58,438 bases of DNA from Mycobacterium sp. 852002-51971_SCH5477799-a (GCF_001667145.1 NZ_LZIF01000114.1:1-58438); one strand, 5' to 3'; counted from the stretch's first letter, positions 9,254 through 18,648 are shown. Notes: generated by a model from the sequence alone, not told the origin. Numbers and translations: made by a program.

Positions 9254-9259
9254 TAGTTC

Positions 9260-9757
9260 TCAGGTGGGCCCACCGCGATGGCTTCCGGCGTCGCGCTCGG
9301 TGCCCGAGAGGTTCACTGTGGGGGAGTTGTCGGGGATCGGCTGCTCCTGGCTCCACGCGGCGTCGCGGTCGTCTTCGCCCTTGTCGGTAGCGGAGTCCTT
9401 TTCGGTCTTCACTTTCGGATCCAGGCTGTCGGCCCGCTGCCATTGCTCGTTCAGCTGTTCGCGCGAGGACGCCACTTCGGTCTGATGCGCTGACGCCCGG
9501 TCCTGCAGCCGCGCGGCTTCGGCCGCTTTGGCCTCGGCTTCGGCCTGCGCGGCGCGCGCTTTCGCGGAGGTTTCCGCGGCCAGTGCCTCGCGGCGCTCGA
9601 CCTTGGCGGTCTCCACTCGGGCCTGTTCGCGAATCCCCTCGGCCTGCCGCTCGCGGCGGCGCATGCTCGCTCTTCGGGCAAGCATGACCAGAACGATGAT
9701 GATGAAAACGGCCACGACCGCGGCGATAGCGATCCAAACGATGTTGCTGCTGTTCAT
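9260..9757 (-). CDS. Membrane-anchored coiled-coil protein in the Rv3566A position
   Basis: The 165-residue product has one N-terminal transmembrane helix (about 6-27, IVWIAIAAVV…IIIVLVML) followed by a basic stop-transfer RRASMRRRER. A charged Ala/Glu/Arg heptad-like region runs from about 30 to 110, and the tail is hydrophilic and disordered, rich in Asp, Ser and Thr. ATG 9757 is preferred because GGAG lies six bases upstream and the helix begins immediately; 56 more in-frame residues upstream look noncoding. In M. tuberculosis the same gap between hsaB and nat holds the shorter Rv3566A, so this may be its full-length form. Function unknown. Confidence 0.7.
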   Translation of the reverse strand: MNSSNIVWIAIAAVVAVFIIIVLVMLARRASMRRRERQAEGIREQARVETAKVERREALAAETSAKARAAQAEAEAKAAEAARLQDRASAHQTEVASSREQLNEQWQRADSLDPKVKTEKDSATDKGEDDRDAAWSQEQPIPDNSPTVNLSGTERDAGSHRGGPT

Positions 9758-9887
9758 GATGGACTCCGTTGTCAGTGTTGGGAAGCGCTGAGGTCCCTTT
9801 TCGCGGGTTGCCGTATTCGACACGAATGAAACAACCGATGGCGACGTCCGCGGTCCCGGCCGGACGGCCGCGGGCCAGAATGGTGTC

Positions 9888-10718
9888 ATGACGCTGGATC
9901 TGGGCGCGTATTTCGACCGCATCAACTACGGCGGTCCCGCCGAGCCGACCCTCGATGTGCTGCAGGACCTGATGACCGCGCACACCGGCTCGATTCCGTT
10001 CGAGAATCTCGATCCGCTGATGGGCGTGCCGGTCGACGACCTGAGCCCGGAAGCGTTGACCGACAAGCTGGTCTGCCGGCGCCGCGGGGGTTACTGCTAC
10101 GAGCAGAACGGGCTGATGGGGTACGCGCTGACCGAAATCGGGTTTCGGGTGCGGCGGTTGGCCGGGCGGGTGGTCTGGATACTGCCTCCCGACGCGCCGC
10201 TGGGCGCCCAGACCCACACGGTGCTGGCGGTGACATTTCCCGGCTCGCAGGGTTCCTTCCTGGTCGACGTCGGCTTCGGCGGCCAGACCCTGACCTCTCC
10301 CATCCGGTTGCAGACCGGCAACGCCCAGCAGACCACGCACGAGCCGTACCGGCTGAACGACCACGGTGACGGCCTGGTCCTGCAGGCTCTGATCCGCGAC
10401 GAGTGGCAGCCGCTGTACACATTCGGCACCCAGACCGTGCCGCAGATCGACCTGACGGTGGGCAGCTGGTACGTGTCCACGCACCCGTCGTCGATCTTCG
10501 TGACCGGCTTGACGGTCGCGCTGACCACCGAGGATGCCCGCTACAACCTGGCCGGCAGGAACCTGACCATCCACCGCGGCGACGGCAGCGAGAAGATCCG
10601 CCTCGACGACGCCGCGGCGGTCCTCGACACGATCGGCGGGCGGTTCGGCATCGACCTGGCGGGTGTCGGCGATCGGGGTGCGCTCGAGACGCGCATCGCG
10701 CAGGTGCTCGGCGCCTAG
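9888..10718 (+). CDS. nat: Arylamine N-acetyltransferase
   Basis: NAT transfers acyl groups from acetyl- or propionyl-CoA to arylamines and hydrazines, including isoniazid, and is encoded with the hsa genes in M. tuberculosis (Rv3566c), where it affects cell-wall lipids. The 276-residue protein has the Cys-His-Asp triad at Cys70 (RRRGGYCYEQN), His110 (QTHTVL) and Asp127 (VDVGFG). It is not continuous with the hsa operon here because the coiled-coil gene intervenes on the other strand. Its stop codon lies in the centre of a 14-base palindrome (10710-10723). Confidence 0.94.
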   Translation: MTLDLGAYFDRINYGGPAEPTLDVLQDLMTAHTGSIPFENLDPLMGVPVDDLSPEALTDKLVCRRRGGYCYEQNGLMGYALTEIGFRVRRLAGRVVWILPPDAPLGAQTHTVLAVTFPGSQGSFLVDVGFGGQTLTSPIRLQTGNAQQTTHEPYRLNDHGDGLVLQALIRDEWQPLYTFGTQTVPQIDLTVGSWYVSTHPSSIFVTGLTVALTTEDARYNLAGRNLTIHRGDGSEKIRLDDAAAVLDTIGGRFGIDLAGVGDRGALETRIAQVLGA

Positions 10719-10736
10719 GCGCCTCGCCGGCCTTCC

Positions 10737-11903
10737 CTAGCGGGCCGAAAGCCAGGGACCGAGCCGTCGCAGCGCTTCGTCGATGTCGTTCGTCGGCCCC
10801 GCAAACGACAGCCGCACGAACGAATCGCCCCGCGCGGTGTCGAAGTCGATCCCGGGCGCGATCGCGACGCCGGTGTCTTCCAACAGCTTCGAACAAAACT
10901 CGAGCGAGTCGTCGGTGAATTCCGATACGTCGGCGTAGATGTAGAAGGCGCCGTCGGTCGGGGCAAGACGCTCGATGCCGATGCCGCGTAGCCCGTCGAG
11001 CACCAACGAACGATTGGCCGCATAGTGCTGCAGGTGGCCGTCGGCCTCGGCGGTGGCCTCCGGGGTGAAGGCCGCGACCGCGGCGAGTTGTGACAGCACT
11101 GGCGGGCAGATGGTGAAGTTGCCGGTGAGGCGATCCACCGCGCGGCGCAACTCGGACGGCACCAACAGCCAGCCCAGCCGCCAGCCCGTCATCGCGTAGT
11201 ACTTCGAAAAGCTGTTGACCACGACGGCATTTCGCGATGTCTGCCACGCGCAGCTGGTCTGCGGTGCCCCTTGGTATACCAGACCGTGGTAGACCTCGTC
11301 GCTGATGAGTCGCGCTCCCGTCGCATCGCACCACGATGCGATAGCGGCCAGTTCCGTCGGCTCGATGACCGTGCCGGTGGGGTTGGCCGGGCTTGCGATG
11401 ACCACACCTTGCACCGGCGGGTCGAGTTCGGCGAGCATCCGCGCGGTCGGCTGGAAGCGGGTCTGCGGTCCGCAGGGGATTTCCACAACCTCACATCCCA
11501 AGGCCGACAGGATGTTTCGGTAGCACGGATAGCCAGGGCTGGCCAGCGCCACCCGGTCGCCCGCGTCGAAGCAGGCCAGGAAGGTGAGCAGGAAACCGCC
11601 CGAGGAACCCGTCGTGATCACCACCGCGTCGGGTTCCACGTCGAGCCCGTGCTGGCGCTGATAGTCGGCGGCGATCGCGGCTCGCAGCTCGGGAATGCCC
11701 AATGCCACCGAGTAACCCAGTTCGTTGGAGTGCACGGCGGCGGCCGCGGCCGCTCGCACCGGCTCGGGGGCCCCCACGCTGGGCTGGCCCGCCGACAGGT
11801 TGACCAAGTCGCCGTGGCTGCGCTGGCGTTCCGCGGCCGCCAGCCAGACGTCCATCACGTAAAACGGTGGGATGCCGGATCGTAGCGAGACGCGGTCGGT
11901 CAC
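10737..11903 (-). CDS. aspB: PLP-dependent aminotransferase, AspB type
   Basis: The 388-residue fold-type I aminotransferase has the PLP-binding Lys234 in VNSFSKYYAMTGWRLG, the NPTG motif (SPANPTGTV, about 171-179) and SDEVYHGL near 201. The homologue Rv3565 is annotated as an aspartate aminotransferase, but the substrate in this KstR2-controlled setting is unproven. Its ATG overlaps the fadE33 stop by four bases, so it is the last gene of fadD3-fadE31-fadE32-fadE33-aspB. It is convergent with nat. Confidence 0.88.
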   Translation of the reverse strand: MTDRVSLRSGIPPFYVMDVWLAAAERQRSHGDLVNLSAGQPSVGAPEPVRAAAAAAVHSNELGYSVALGIPELRAAIAADYQRQHGLDVEPDAVVITTGSSGGFLLTFLACFDAGDRVALASPGYPCYRNILSALGCEVVEIPCGPQTRFQPTARMLAELDPPVQGVVIASPANPTGTVIEPTELAAIASWCDATGARLISDEVYHGLVYQGAPQTSCAWQTSRNAVVVNSFSKYYAMTGWRLGWLLVPSELRRAVDRLTGNFTICPPVLSQLAAVAAFTPEATAEADGHLQHYAANRSLVLDGLRGIGIERLAPTDGAFYIYADVSEFTDDSLEFCSKLLEDTGVAIAPGIDFDTARGDSFVRLSFAGPTNDIDEALRRLGPWLSAR

Positions 11904-12856
11904 GGCGCCGTGAGTACCTCGGATTCCAGTCGCTTGAGTAGTTCGTGCGACGATTCCAGCAGATGCGCGCTGCCGTGGGCACGTTTGAAGTACAGGTGCA
12001 TGTCGTGTTCCCAGGTGATCGCGATGCCGCCGTGCAGCTGGATGCCCTCGGCGGCCACCGTGTTCAGTGCCTCGGTGGCGGCCAGCCGGGCGGTGGCGGC
12101 GCTGGTGGGAGCGGGGTCATCGCACGCATCGGTGACGACGGCCTTGGCCGCGGCGACAGTGACATACAGATCGGCCATTCGGTGCTTGAGGGCCTGGAAG
12201 CTGCCGATCGGCCGGCCGAATTGCACGCGGTCCTTGGCGTATTCGACGGTCAGTTCCAAACAGCGTTCGGCGGCGCCGATCTGCTCGGCGGCCAGCAGGA
12301 CGGCCGCCTTGTCCGCCAGCCCCGGGTCGGTGCCGATCGGCACGGTCTCCTCGGCTTTCACCCGCGCCAGTCGCCGGGTCGGATCCATGGTGGTGACGGG
12401 CTGCGCGCCGAACCGGGTCCACCTGTTCAGCCGGCCGTCCTCGACGGCAACCACGACGTCGGCGATATCGCCGTTGATCACATAGTCGGCATCGAGCACC
12501 AGCGCGCCGATCGAGCCGCCCTCGGCAAGGCTTTCCAGCGTCGCGGCATCTGGCTCGGTCGCGCTCAGCAGCGCCAGCTCGGCCAGCGTGGTACCCAGCA
12601 GTGGGGAGGGCACCAGCGCGCGGCCGAGTTCCTGCAAAACGGCTGCGGCGTCGGCCAATTCGCCGCCCGCGCCGCCCAACTCCTCGGGCACCACCAGGGC
12701 CGCGGCGCCGACCTGCTCGCACAGCAGTTGCCACAGCGATTCGTCGTAGCCGCGGTCGGACTCCATGGCCGCGCGCACGGCCGCCGGGCCGGCGTGCTTG
12801 GCCACCAGGGCGGCGACGGTCTCGGCCAGCATCTGCCGTTCTTCAGTTGTGCTCAT
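11900..12856 (-). CDS. fadE33: Acyl-CoA dehydrogenase family subunit FadE33
   Basis: The 318-residue protein is a short ACAD-fold subunit of the type that pairs with FadE31. Recognisable segments are the N-terminal helical domain (ALVVPEELGGAGGELAD), DRVQFGRPIGSFQALKHRMADLY near 230-250, and LHGGIAITWEHDMHLYFKRA near 280. It equals the 318-residue Rv3564. Known work on the family shows FadE31-FadE32 and FadE31-FadE33 heterotetramers acting in C/D-ring degradation. ATG 12856 overlaps the fadE32 stop by four bases. A longer in-frame extension to 13282 would overlap fadE32 and is not credible. Confidence 0.92.
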   Translation of the reverse strand: MSTTEERQMLAETVAALVAKHAGPAAVRAAMESDRGYDESLWQLLCEQVGAAALVVPEELGGAGGELADAAAVLQELGRALVPSPLLGTTLAELALLSATEPDAATLESLAEGGSIGALVLDADYVINGDIADVVVAVEDGRLNRWTRFGAQPVTTMDPTRRLARVKAEETVPIGTDPGLADKAAVLLAAEQIGAAERCLELTVEYAKDRVQFGRPIGSFQALKHRMADLYVTVAAAKAVVTDACDDPAPTSAATARLAATEALNTVAAEGIQLHGGIAITWEHDMHLYFKRAHGSAHLLESSHELLKRLESEVLTAP

Positions 12857-13797
12857 AGCGCCTCCAGCACGCGCCGCCGATGTTCCTCCGGCGTACCCCA
12901 CGCGGACCGCAACGCCTGCACGCGCAGCAGCAACAGCGACAAGTCGTGTTCCTGGGTGAAACCGATCGCGCCGTGGGTCTGCAACGCCGACCGAGCCGCA
13001 AGCAGCCCCGCCTCGGACGCCGCCGCCTTGGCGGCGCTGACGTCGCGCGGATCCATGGTCAGGGCCGCGCCGTATACCAGCGGACGGGCCAGTTCGATGG
13101 CGATGTGCACGTCGGCGAGCTTGTGCTTGATCGCCTGATAGGAGCCGATCACCCGGCCGAACTGGGTGCGTTGCTTGGCGTAGTCGACCGCGCCGTCGCG
13201 CAGCGCCTCGGCCGCGCCGATCAGCTGGGCCGCGGTGGCCAGCGCGCCGAACTCGTAGGCGCGCTTGGCATCCGCCCGCCACGACGACCCGGTCCCCGTC
13301 ACGTCATACAGCCGCCGGCTCGGGTCGACGGATTCGTGGAGGTCGCCCGGTGTCGCCTCGGTGACGCCGTCCTCGCCGGCCAACAGCACCAGGCCGGCGA
13401 CGTCGGCGTCGACGGCACGCGGTGTCTGCGGCGGCATGGCGACTGTGGCGATCAATTCCCCGGATGCCAATTCGGCGCACCGGTCGGCGTGATCACCAGA
13501 GGCGAGCAATACCGGTGCCACAGCGATGGATTCGGCCACCGGGCCGGGCACGCACCAACGTCCCAGACGCTCGATGGCCACGACGAGGTCGACCGGATGG
13601 GCCTCGATGCCGTCGAACTTTTCCGGGACTGCCAGGGCGGTGACGCCCAGGTTGGCCAGCTGCTCCCACACCTTGCGGCCCGGTGCGGTGTCGCCCGCGG
13701 ACCACGCGCGCACCGCGCCGGGCAGGTCGGCCGCGCCGAGCGCGGCGTCGATGCTGGCCGCGAAGTCGCGCTGCTGTTCGTCTAGCGCAAATTTCAC
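12853..13797 (-). CDS. fadE32: Acyl-CoA dehydrogenase family subunit FadE32
   Basis: This 314-residue ACAD-fold subunit begins VKFALDEQQRDF at GTG 13797, which overlaps the fadE31 stop by four bases. The C-terminal half has RTQFGRVIGSYQAIKHKLADVHIA and LQTHGAIGFTQEHDLSLLLLR, the usual half-dehydrogenase signatures. It corresponds to Rv3563, which pairs with FadE31 and is implicated in a late dehydrogenation of the opened C/D-ring acyl-CoA. No stop interrupts it. An upstream in-frame ATG at 13920 lies inside fadE31. Confidence 0.92.
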   Translation of the reverse strand: MKFALDEQQRDFAASIDAALGAADLPGAVRAWSAGDTAPGRKVWEQLANLGVTALAVPEKFDGIEAHPVDLVVAIERLGRWCVPGPVAESIAVAPVLLASGDHADRCAELASGELIATVAMPPQTPRAVDADVAGLVLLAGEDGVTEATPGDLHESVDPSRRLYDVTGTGSSWRADAKRAYEFGALATAAQLIGAAEALRDGAVDYAKQRTQFGRVIGSYQAIKHKLADVHIAIELARPLVYGAALTMDPRDVSAAKAAASEAGLLAARSALQTHGAIGFTQEHDLSLLLLRVQALRSAWGTPEEHRRRVLEAL

Positions 13798-14939
13798 TTC
13801 TTGCCCCCGGCCTTCTCGCGCGGCAGCCCCAGCAACCGCTCGGAGATGATGTTGCGCTGAATCTCGTTGGTGCCGGCGTAGATCGGGCCGCCCAACGCGA
13901 ACAGCAGCCCCTCGGTCCACCGGCTCACGAGCTCCCCGTCGGCGCCGAGCAGGTCGAGCGCGGTCTGGTGCAATTCGACGTCGAGATCAGACCAGAACAC
14001 CTTGGTTACCGACGACTCGGCGCCCAGCTCCCCGCCGAGGGCCAACCGCGTCACGGTGCCGAAGGTCTGCAGCCGGTAGGCCTGCGCCTTGATCCAGCCG
14101 TCGGCGACCCGGTCGGCGAATGCGGCGGGTGAGCCACTGTCCTTCCACAGCTGCACCAACCGCTCGGCGGTCGCCAGGAAGCGGGCCGGGCTGCGCAAGG
14201 ACATGCCGCGTTCGTTGCTCGACGTGCTCATGGCCGCCCGCCAGCCCTCGTGCGGGGTGCCGATCACGTCCTCGTCGGGAACGAAGACGTCGTCGAGGAA
14301 GATCTCGCCGAATCCGGTGTCGCCACCGAGCTGGACGATGGGCCGCACGGTGACGCCCTTGGCCTTCAGGTCGAACATGAAGTACGTCAGCCCGTTGTGC
14401 CGCTCGGCGCCGGGATCGGAACGAAACAGCCCAAAACCCCGCTCGGCGAACGGTGCCCGCGAGCTCCAGATCTTCTGCCCGTTGAGCAGCCAGCCGCCGT
14501 CGGTCTGGGTGGCGGTGGAGCGCAGTGACGCCAGGTCGCTGCCAGACTCGGGCTCCGACCACGCCTGGGCCCAGATCTCCTCTCCGCTGGCCATTTTCGG
14601 CAGGATCCGGTCGCGTTGCTCTTCGGTGCCATGCGCGAACAGCGTCGGCGCCAGCATCGAGGTGCCGTTGGCGCTGGCCCGCCCCGGCGCGCCGGCCCGG
14701 AAGTACTCCTCCTCGAACACCACCCAGTGCAACAGCGGCGCGTCGCGGCCGCCGTACTTCTTCGGCCAGGTGATCACCGACAAGCCGGCATCGAACAGCA
14801 CGCGATCCCAATGCCGGTGCTGGTCAAAGCCTTCGGCGTTGTCATATGACTTCGTCGGGATCGAATCGGCGTTGGCCGACAAGAATTCCCGCACCTCGGC
14901 CTGGAAGGCCAAGGCGTCTTCGTCGAGTTCCAGATCCAT
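13794..14939 (-). CDS. fadE31: Acyl-CoA dehydrogenase family subunit FadE31
   Basis: The 381-residue protein is the full-length partner of FadE32 and FadE33. Segments seen are VITWPKKYGGRDAPLLHWVVFEE near 56, WSEPESGSDLASLRSTA and LNGQKIWSS in the central beta-domain, and the C-terminal GGPIYAGTNEIQRNIISERLLGLPRE. The ATG at 14939 shares one base with the fadD3 stop (TAATG). KstR2 control from the box at 16572 through fadD3 is likely. Confidence 0.93.
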   Translation of the reverse strand: MDLELDEDALAFQAEVREFLSANADSIPTKSYDNAEGFDQHRHWDRVLFDAGLSVITWPKKYGGRDAPLLHWVVFEEEYFRAGAPGRASANGTSMLAPTLFAHGTEEQRDRILPKMASGEEIWAQAWSEPESGSDLASLRSTATQTDGGWLLNGQKIWSSRAPFAERGFGLFRSDPGAERHNGLTYFMFDLKAKGVTVRPIVQLGGDTGFGEIFLDDVFVPDEDVIGTPHEGWRAAMSTSSNERGMSLRSPARFLATAERLVQLWKDSGSPAAFADRVADGWIKAQAYRLQTFGTVTRLALGGELGAESSVTKVFWSDLDVELHQTALDLLGADGELVSRWTEGLLFALGGPIYAGTNEIQRNIISERLLGLPREKAGGKK

Positions 14940-16483
14940 TAGCCCTGCTCTCGCAGTTGTGGTTTGAGCACCTTGCCGGCCGCGTTGCGTGGCAGCGCGT
15001 CGACGAACCGCACCGACCGCGGCGCCTTGAAGTTCGCCAGATGCTCTCGGGTGTAAGCGATCACGGATTGTTCGTCGAGCCGGGCGTCGGGCCGGGTCAC
15101 CAGGTAGGCCCGGCCCACTTCGCCGAGCCGCTCGTCGGGGACTCCGATCACGGCGGCGTCGGCCACGCCCTCCATCCGGGCCAGCACCTGCTCGACCTCG
15201 GCCGGGTAGACGTTGAATCCACCGCAGATGTACATGTCCTTGAGCCGATCGGTGATGCGCAGGTTGCCGGCCGCGTCGACGGCACCGATGTCACCGGTGT
15301 GCAGCCACCCGTGGGCGTCGATGGCGGCCGCGGTGGCCTCCGGGTCTTCGAGGTAACCCAGCATCACGTTGGGTCCCCGCAGCAACACCTCTCCCGCCTC
15401 ACCGGCAGTCGTTGTGTCGATGCGCATTTCGAAGTCGGCGAACGGGCGCCCGCAGGTGGTGGCCACGGTGACCGCGTCGTCGTCGGCGCGGCACATGGTT
15501 CCCATGCCGTTGGCCTCGGTCAGCCCGTAGGCGGTCAGCACGATGTCGATGTCGAGTTCGGATTGCATGCGCTCGACCAGCACGACCGGCACGGTCGCGG
15601 CGCCCGTCACCGCGAACCGCAGTGAGCTCAGGTCGTAGTCGTCGCGTGCGGGGTGGTCCAGCAGGGTTTGGTAGATGGTGGGCGGCCCGGGCAGCACGGT
15701 GATGCGGTGTCGCTCGATGGCTTGCAGCGCGCGCAGCGGGTCGAAGGTCAGGTGGGGGATCAGCGTCGCGCCCGTCTGCAGACAGGCCAGGATGCCGGCC
15801 TTGTAGCCGAAGTTGTGAAAGAACGGGTTGATGCACAGGTAGCGGTCGTCACTGGTGATCTTGCCGTTGGCCGCCCAGGACGCCGAGGCCGATAGCGACT
15901 GCCGGTGCGCGCACAGCACGCCTTTGCTGCGGCCGGTGGTACCGGACGTGAAGAGGATGTCGCTGACGTCGTCGGGCGCGACGCCGGACGCACGAGTGGC
16001 GACCGCGTCCAGGTCGGTGCCGCGGGCGACGAATTCGTCCCAGCTTCCGGCCCCGGTCTCCGCGGCCTCGATCGGTATCCGCACGATGTGGCGCAGCGCC
16101 GGAAGCGCCGCCCGGTCCAGGTCGGCGATGCGATCGTTACCCAGAAATCGGCCCATCCCGAACAACACCGGCGCGCCGGTGCGGGCCAGGATGTCGCCGG
16201 CCTCGGCGGCGGTGTAGCGGGTGTTCAGCGGCACCATCGCCGCGCCGGCGTGGTGGATCGCCAGGCAGGCCACCACCCAATGCCAGGTGTTCGGCGACCA
16301 GATGGCCACCCGGTCGCCCGCCTGGACGCCGACGTCGATGAGGGCGGCGGCGGCTCGGTGCACTTCGTCGCGCAGCGCGGCGGCGCTGAAGGACCGTTCG
16401 TCGGTGATCAACGCGTCGTGATCGGGCAGCCGGTCCGCGAAACGATCCAGCGCCGCGGGCACCGTGCGCGGATCGTTGGTCAT
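14939..16483 (-). CDS. fadD3: HIP-CoA synthetase FadD3
   Basis: FadD3 activates the C/D-ring propionate HIP to HIP-CoA with ATP, the committed step of ring C/D catabolism; HIP-CoA is the inducer that releases KstR2. The 514-residue ANL enzyme has the P-loop-like LFTSGTTGRSKGV, YGLTEANGMG, the hinge region TGDIGAVDAAGNLRITDRLKDMYICGG (cited in two parts: TGDIG and DRLKDMYICGGFNVYP) and the catalytic Lys near the C-terminus in AAGKVLKPQL. ATG 16483 has AGGAG upstream. It leads the fadD3-fadE31-32-33-aspB operon and is divergent from fadE30. Confidence 0.94.
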   Translation of the reverse strand: MTNDPRTVPAALDRFADRLPDHDALITDERSFSAAALRDEVHRAAAALIDVGVQAGDRVAIWSPNTWHWVVACLAIHHAGAAMVPLNTRYTAAEAGDILARTGAPVLFGMGRFLGNDRIADLDRAALPALRHIVRIPIEAAETGAGSWDEFVARGTDLDAVATRASGVAPDDVSDILFTSGTTGRSKGVLCAHRQSLSASASWAANGKITSDDRYLCINPFFHNFGYKAGILACLQTGATLIPHLTFDPLRALQAIERHRITVLPGPPTIYQTLLDHPARDDYDLSSLRFAVTGAATVPVVLVERMQSELDIDIVLTAYGLTEANGMGTMCRADDDAVTVATTCGRPFADFEMRIDTTTAGEAGEVLLRGPNVMLGYLEDPEATAAAIDAHGWLHTGDIGAVDAAGNLRITDRLKDMYICGGFNVYPAEVEQVLARMEGVADAAVIGVPDERLGEVGRAYLVTRPDARLDEQSVIAYTREHLANFKAPRSVRFVDALPRNAAGKVLKPQLREQG

Positions 16484-16571
16484 CGAAAGCTCCTGTAGCG
16501 ACGCTGGCGCGATGTGAGCGCTCGATTTCTCCTCACGCCGCTCCGCGGCGCGCATCGTCACCGAGCTACAA

Positions 16572-16585
16572 AGCAAGTGCTTGGT
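16572..16585. promoter_or_regulatory. KstR2 box between fadD3 and fadE30
   Basis: AGCAAGTGCTTGGT matches the KstR2 operator core AnCAAGnnCTTGnT. It lies 17 bases before fadE30 and 88 before fadD3, so it can serve both divergent transcripts. Confidence 0.88.
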
Positions 16586-16602
16586 AGGTTAGCCTACAGG
16601 GC

Positions 16603-17751
16603 ATGCAGGATGTCGAGGAGTTCCGGGCCGAGGTCCGTCAGTGGCTCGCCGACAATCTGGTCGGCGAATTCGCGGCTCTCAAGGGTCTCGGCGGGCCCGG
16701 ACGCGAGCACGAGGCGTTCGAAGAGCGCCGGGCATGGAATCAACATCTGGCCAAGGCCGGGATGACCTGCCTGGGCTGGCCGGTCGAGCACGGCGGCCGG
16801 GGCCTGTCCACCGCGCACCGGGTGGCCTTCTACGAGGAGTACGCCAAGGCCGACGCCCCGGACAAGGTCAATCACTTCGGCGAGGAGCTGCTCGGCCCCA
16901 CGCTGATCGCGTTCGGGACGCCCGAGCAGCAGCAGCGTTTCTTGCCGAAGATCCTGGACGTGACCGAGCTGTGGTGCCAGGGCTATTCGGAGCCCGGCGC
17001 CGGCAGCGACCTGGCCAACGTGGCGACCACCGCCGAGCTCGACGGAGACGAGTGGGTGATCAACGGCCAGAAGGTGTGGACGTCGCTGGCGCACGTGTCG
17101 CAATGGTGCTTCGTGGTCGCGCGCACCGAGAAGGGCTCCAAGCGCCACGCCGGCCTGTCGTATCTGCTGGTGCCGCTGGATCAGCCGGGTGTGGAGGTCC
17201 GTCCGATCGTCCAGATCACCGGCACCGCGGAGTTCAACGAGGTGTTCTTCGACGACGCCCGCACCGAGGCTGCTCTGGTGGTCGGCGAGCCCGGCGACGG
17301 CTGGCGGGTCGCGATGGGCACGCTGACCTTTGAGCGGGGCGTGTCCACGCTCGGGCAGCAAATTCGTTACGCCCGTGAGCTTTCCAACCTGGCCGAGCTC
17401 GCCCAGCGCACCGGCGCCGCCGACGACCCGTTCATCCGTGAGCGGCTCACCCGGGCGTGGGCCGGCCTTCGCGCCATGCGCAGCTACGCGTTGGCCACCA
17501 TGGACGTCGAGCAGCCTGGACAGGACAACGTGTCGAAGTTGTTGTGGGCCAACTGGCATCGCGATCTGGGCGAGCTCGCCATGGACGTCATCGGCAAGCC
17601 CGGACTGACGCTGGCTGACGGCGAATTCGACGAATGGCAGCGGCTGTTCCTGTTCACCCGCGCCGACACCATCTACGGCGGGTCCAACGAGATCCAGCGC
17701 AACATCATCGCCGAGCGGGTGCTCGGCCTACCTCGAGAAGTTCGTGGATGA
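16603..17751 (+). CDS. fadE30: Acyl-CoA dehydrogenase FadE30
   Basis: FadE30 performs the first dehydrogenation of the HIP-CoA side chain. The 382-residue ACAD has CLGWPVEHGGRGLS near 50, the FAD/substrate motif CQGYSEPGAGSDLANV near 125, WVINGQKVWTSLAH near 150, and the C-terminal IYGGSNEIQRNIIAERVLGLPRE. Only about 17 bases separate the KstR2 box from the ATG and no good ribosome site is present, so the transcript may have a very short leader. Homologue of Rv3560c (385 residues). Confidence 0.93.
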   Translation: MQDVEEFRAEVRQWLADNLVGEFAALKGLGGPGREHEAFEERRAWNQHLAKAGMTCLGWPVEHGGRGLSTAHRVAFYEEYAKADAPDKVNHFGEELLGPTLIAFGTPEQQQRFLPKILDVTELWCQGYSEPGAGSDLANVATTAELDGDEWVINGQKVWTSLAHVSQWCFVVARTEKGSKRHAGLSYLLVPLDQPGVEVRPIVQITGTAEFNEVFFDDARTEAALVVGEPGDGWRVAMGTLTFERGVSTLGQQIRYARELSNLAELAQRTGAADDPFIRERLTRAWAGLRAMRSYALATMDVEQPGQDNVSKLLWANWHRDLGELAMDVIGKPGLTLADGEFDEWQRLFLFTRADTIYGGSNEIQRNIIAERVLGLPREVRG

Positions 17752-17779
17752 GCGCTTGCGCGAAGACACAGGAGGAAGC

Positions 17780-18568
17780 ATGAGTCTGTCCGAAGCTCCG
17801 AAAGAGATTGCCGGACACGGACTTCTGCAAGGCAAGGTGGTGGTCGTGACCGCGGCCGCGGGCACCGGCATCGGCGCGTCGACGGCACGACGGGCACTGG
17901 CCGAGGGGGCCGACGTGGTGATCTCGGACCACCACGAACGGCGGTTGGGGGAGACCGCTAACGAGCTCGCCGCGCTGGGACAGGGCCGGGTCGAAAGCGT
18001 GCTGTGCGACGTGACGTCCACCGCGCAGATCGATGCGCTGTTCGCCTCGGCCACCGCCCGGATGGGGCGCATCGACGTCCTGGTCAACAACGCCGGCCTG
18101 GGCGGACAGACCCCGGTGGTCGAGATGACCGACGAAGAGTGGGACCGCGTCCTGGATGTGACCCTGACGTCGGTGTTTCGCGCCACCCGCGCGGCGCTGC
18201 GGTACTTCCGCGACGCGCCGCACGGCGGGGTGATCGTGAACAACGCCAGCGTCCTCGGTTGGCGCGCGCAGCACTCGCAGTCGCACTATGCCGCCGCCAA
18301 GGCCGGCGTGATGGCGCTGACGCGTTGCAGCGCAATCGAAGCCGCCGAGTACGACGTGCGGATCAATGCGGTATCGCCGAGCATCGCGCGGCACAAGTTC
18401 CTGGAGAAGACGTCGTCGTCGGAGCTGCTCGACCGGCTGTCGGCCGGCGAGGCCTTCGGGCGTGCCGCCGAGCCGTGGGAGGTGGCTGCCACCATCGCGT
18501 TCCTCGCCAGCGACTACTCGAGCTATCTCACCGGCGAGGTCATCTCGGTATCCAGCCAGCATCCGTGA
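17780..18568 (+). CDS. ipdF: Short-chain dehydrogenase IpdF
   Basis: IpdF oxidises the 5-hydroxyl of the HIP-CoA-derived intermediate in C/D-ring degradation. The 262-residue SDR has the cofactor loop TAAAGTGIGAS, NNAG and the catalytic YAAAK (SHYAAAKAG). ATG 17780 has AGGAGG upstream and gives exactly the length of Rv3559c; the in-frame start at 17744 overlaps fadE30 and has no ribosome site. The start is 28 bases after fadE30, so they form one operon. Confidence 0.9.
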   Translation: MSLSEAPKEIAGHGLLQGKVVVVTAAAGTGIGASTARRALAEGADVVISDHHERRLGETANELAALGQGRVESVLCDVTSTAQIDALFASATARMGRIDVLVNNAGLGGQTPVVEMTDEEWDRVLDVTLTSVFRATRAALRYFRDAPHGGVIVNNASVLGWRAQHSQSHYAAAKAGVMALTRCSAIEAAEYDVRINAVSPSIARHKFLEKTSSSELLDRLSAGEAFGRAAEPWEVAATIAFLASDYSSYLTGEVISVSSQHP

Positions 18569-18648
18569 GCTGCGATATCGCTGACTGGCGCGCCCGCGAC
18601 GTGTTTAGAATGGTCGACCAACGCGGTTGATGCAGGTGGGAGGGTGTT

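Noticed and set aside
9123..10574. Long minus-strand frame across nat and the coiled-coil gene
   Set aside because: It is antisense to nat and out of frame with the coiled-coil gene; no recognisable domain.
12857..13282. N-terminal extension of fadE33
   Set aside because: It overlaps fadE32 out of frame. The start at 12856 gives the exact homologue length and a four-base overlap.
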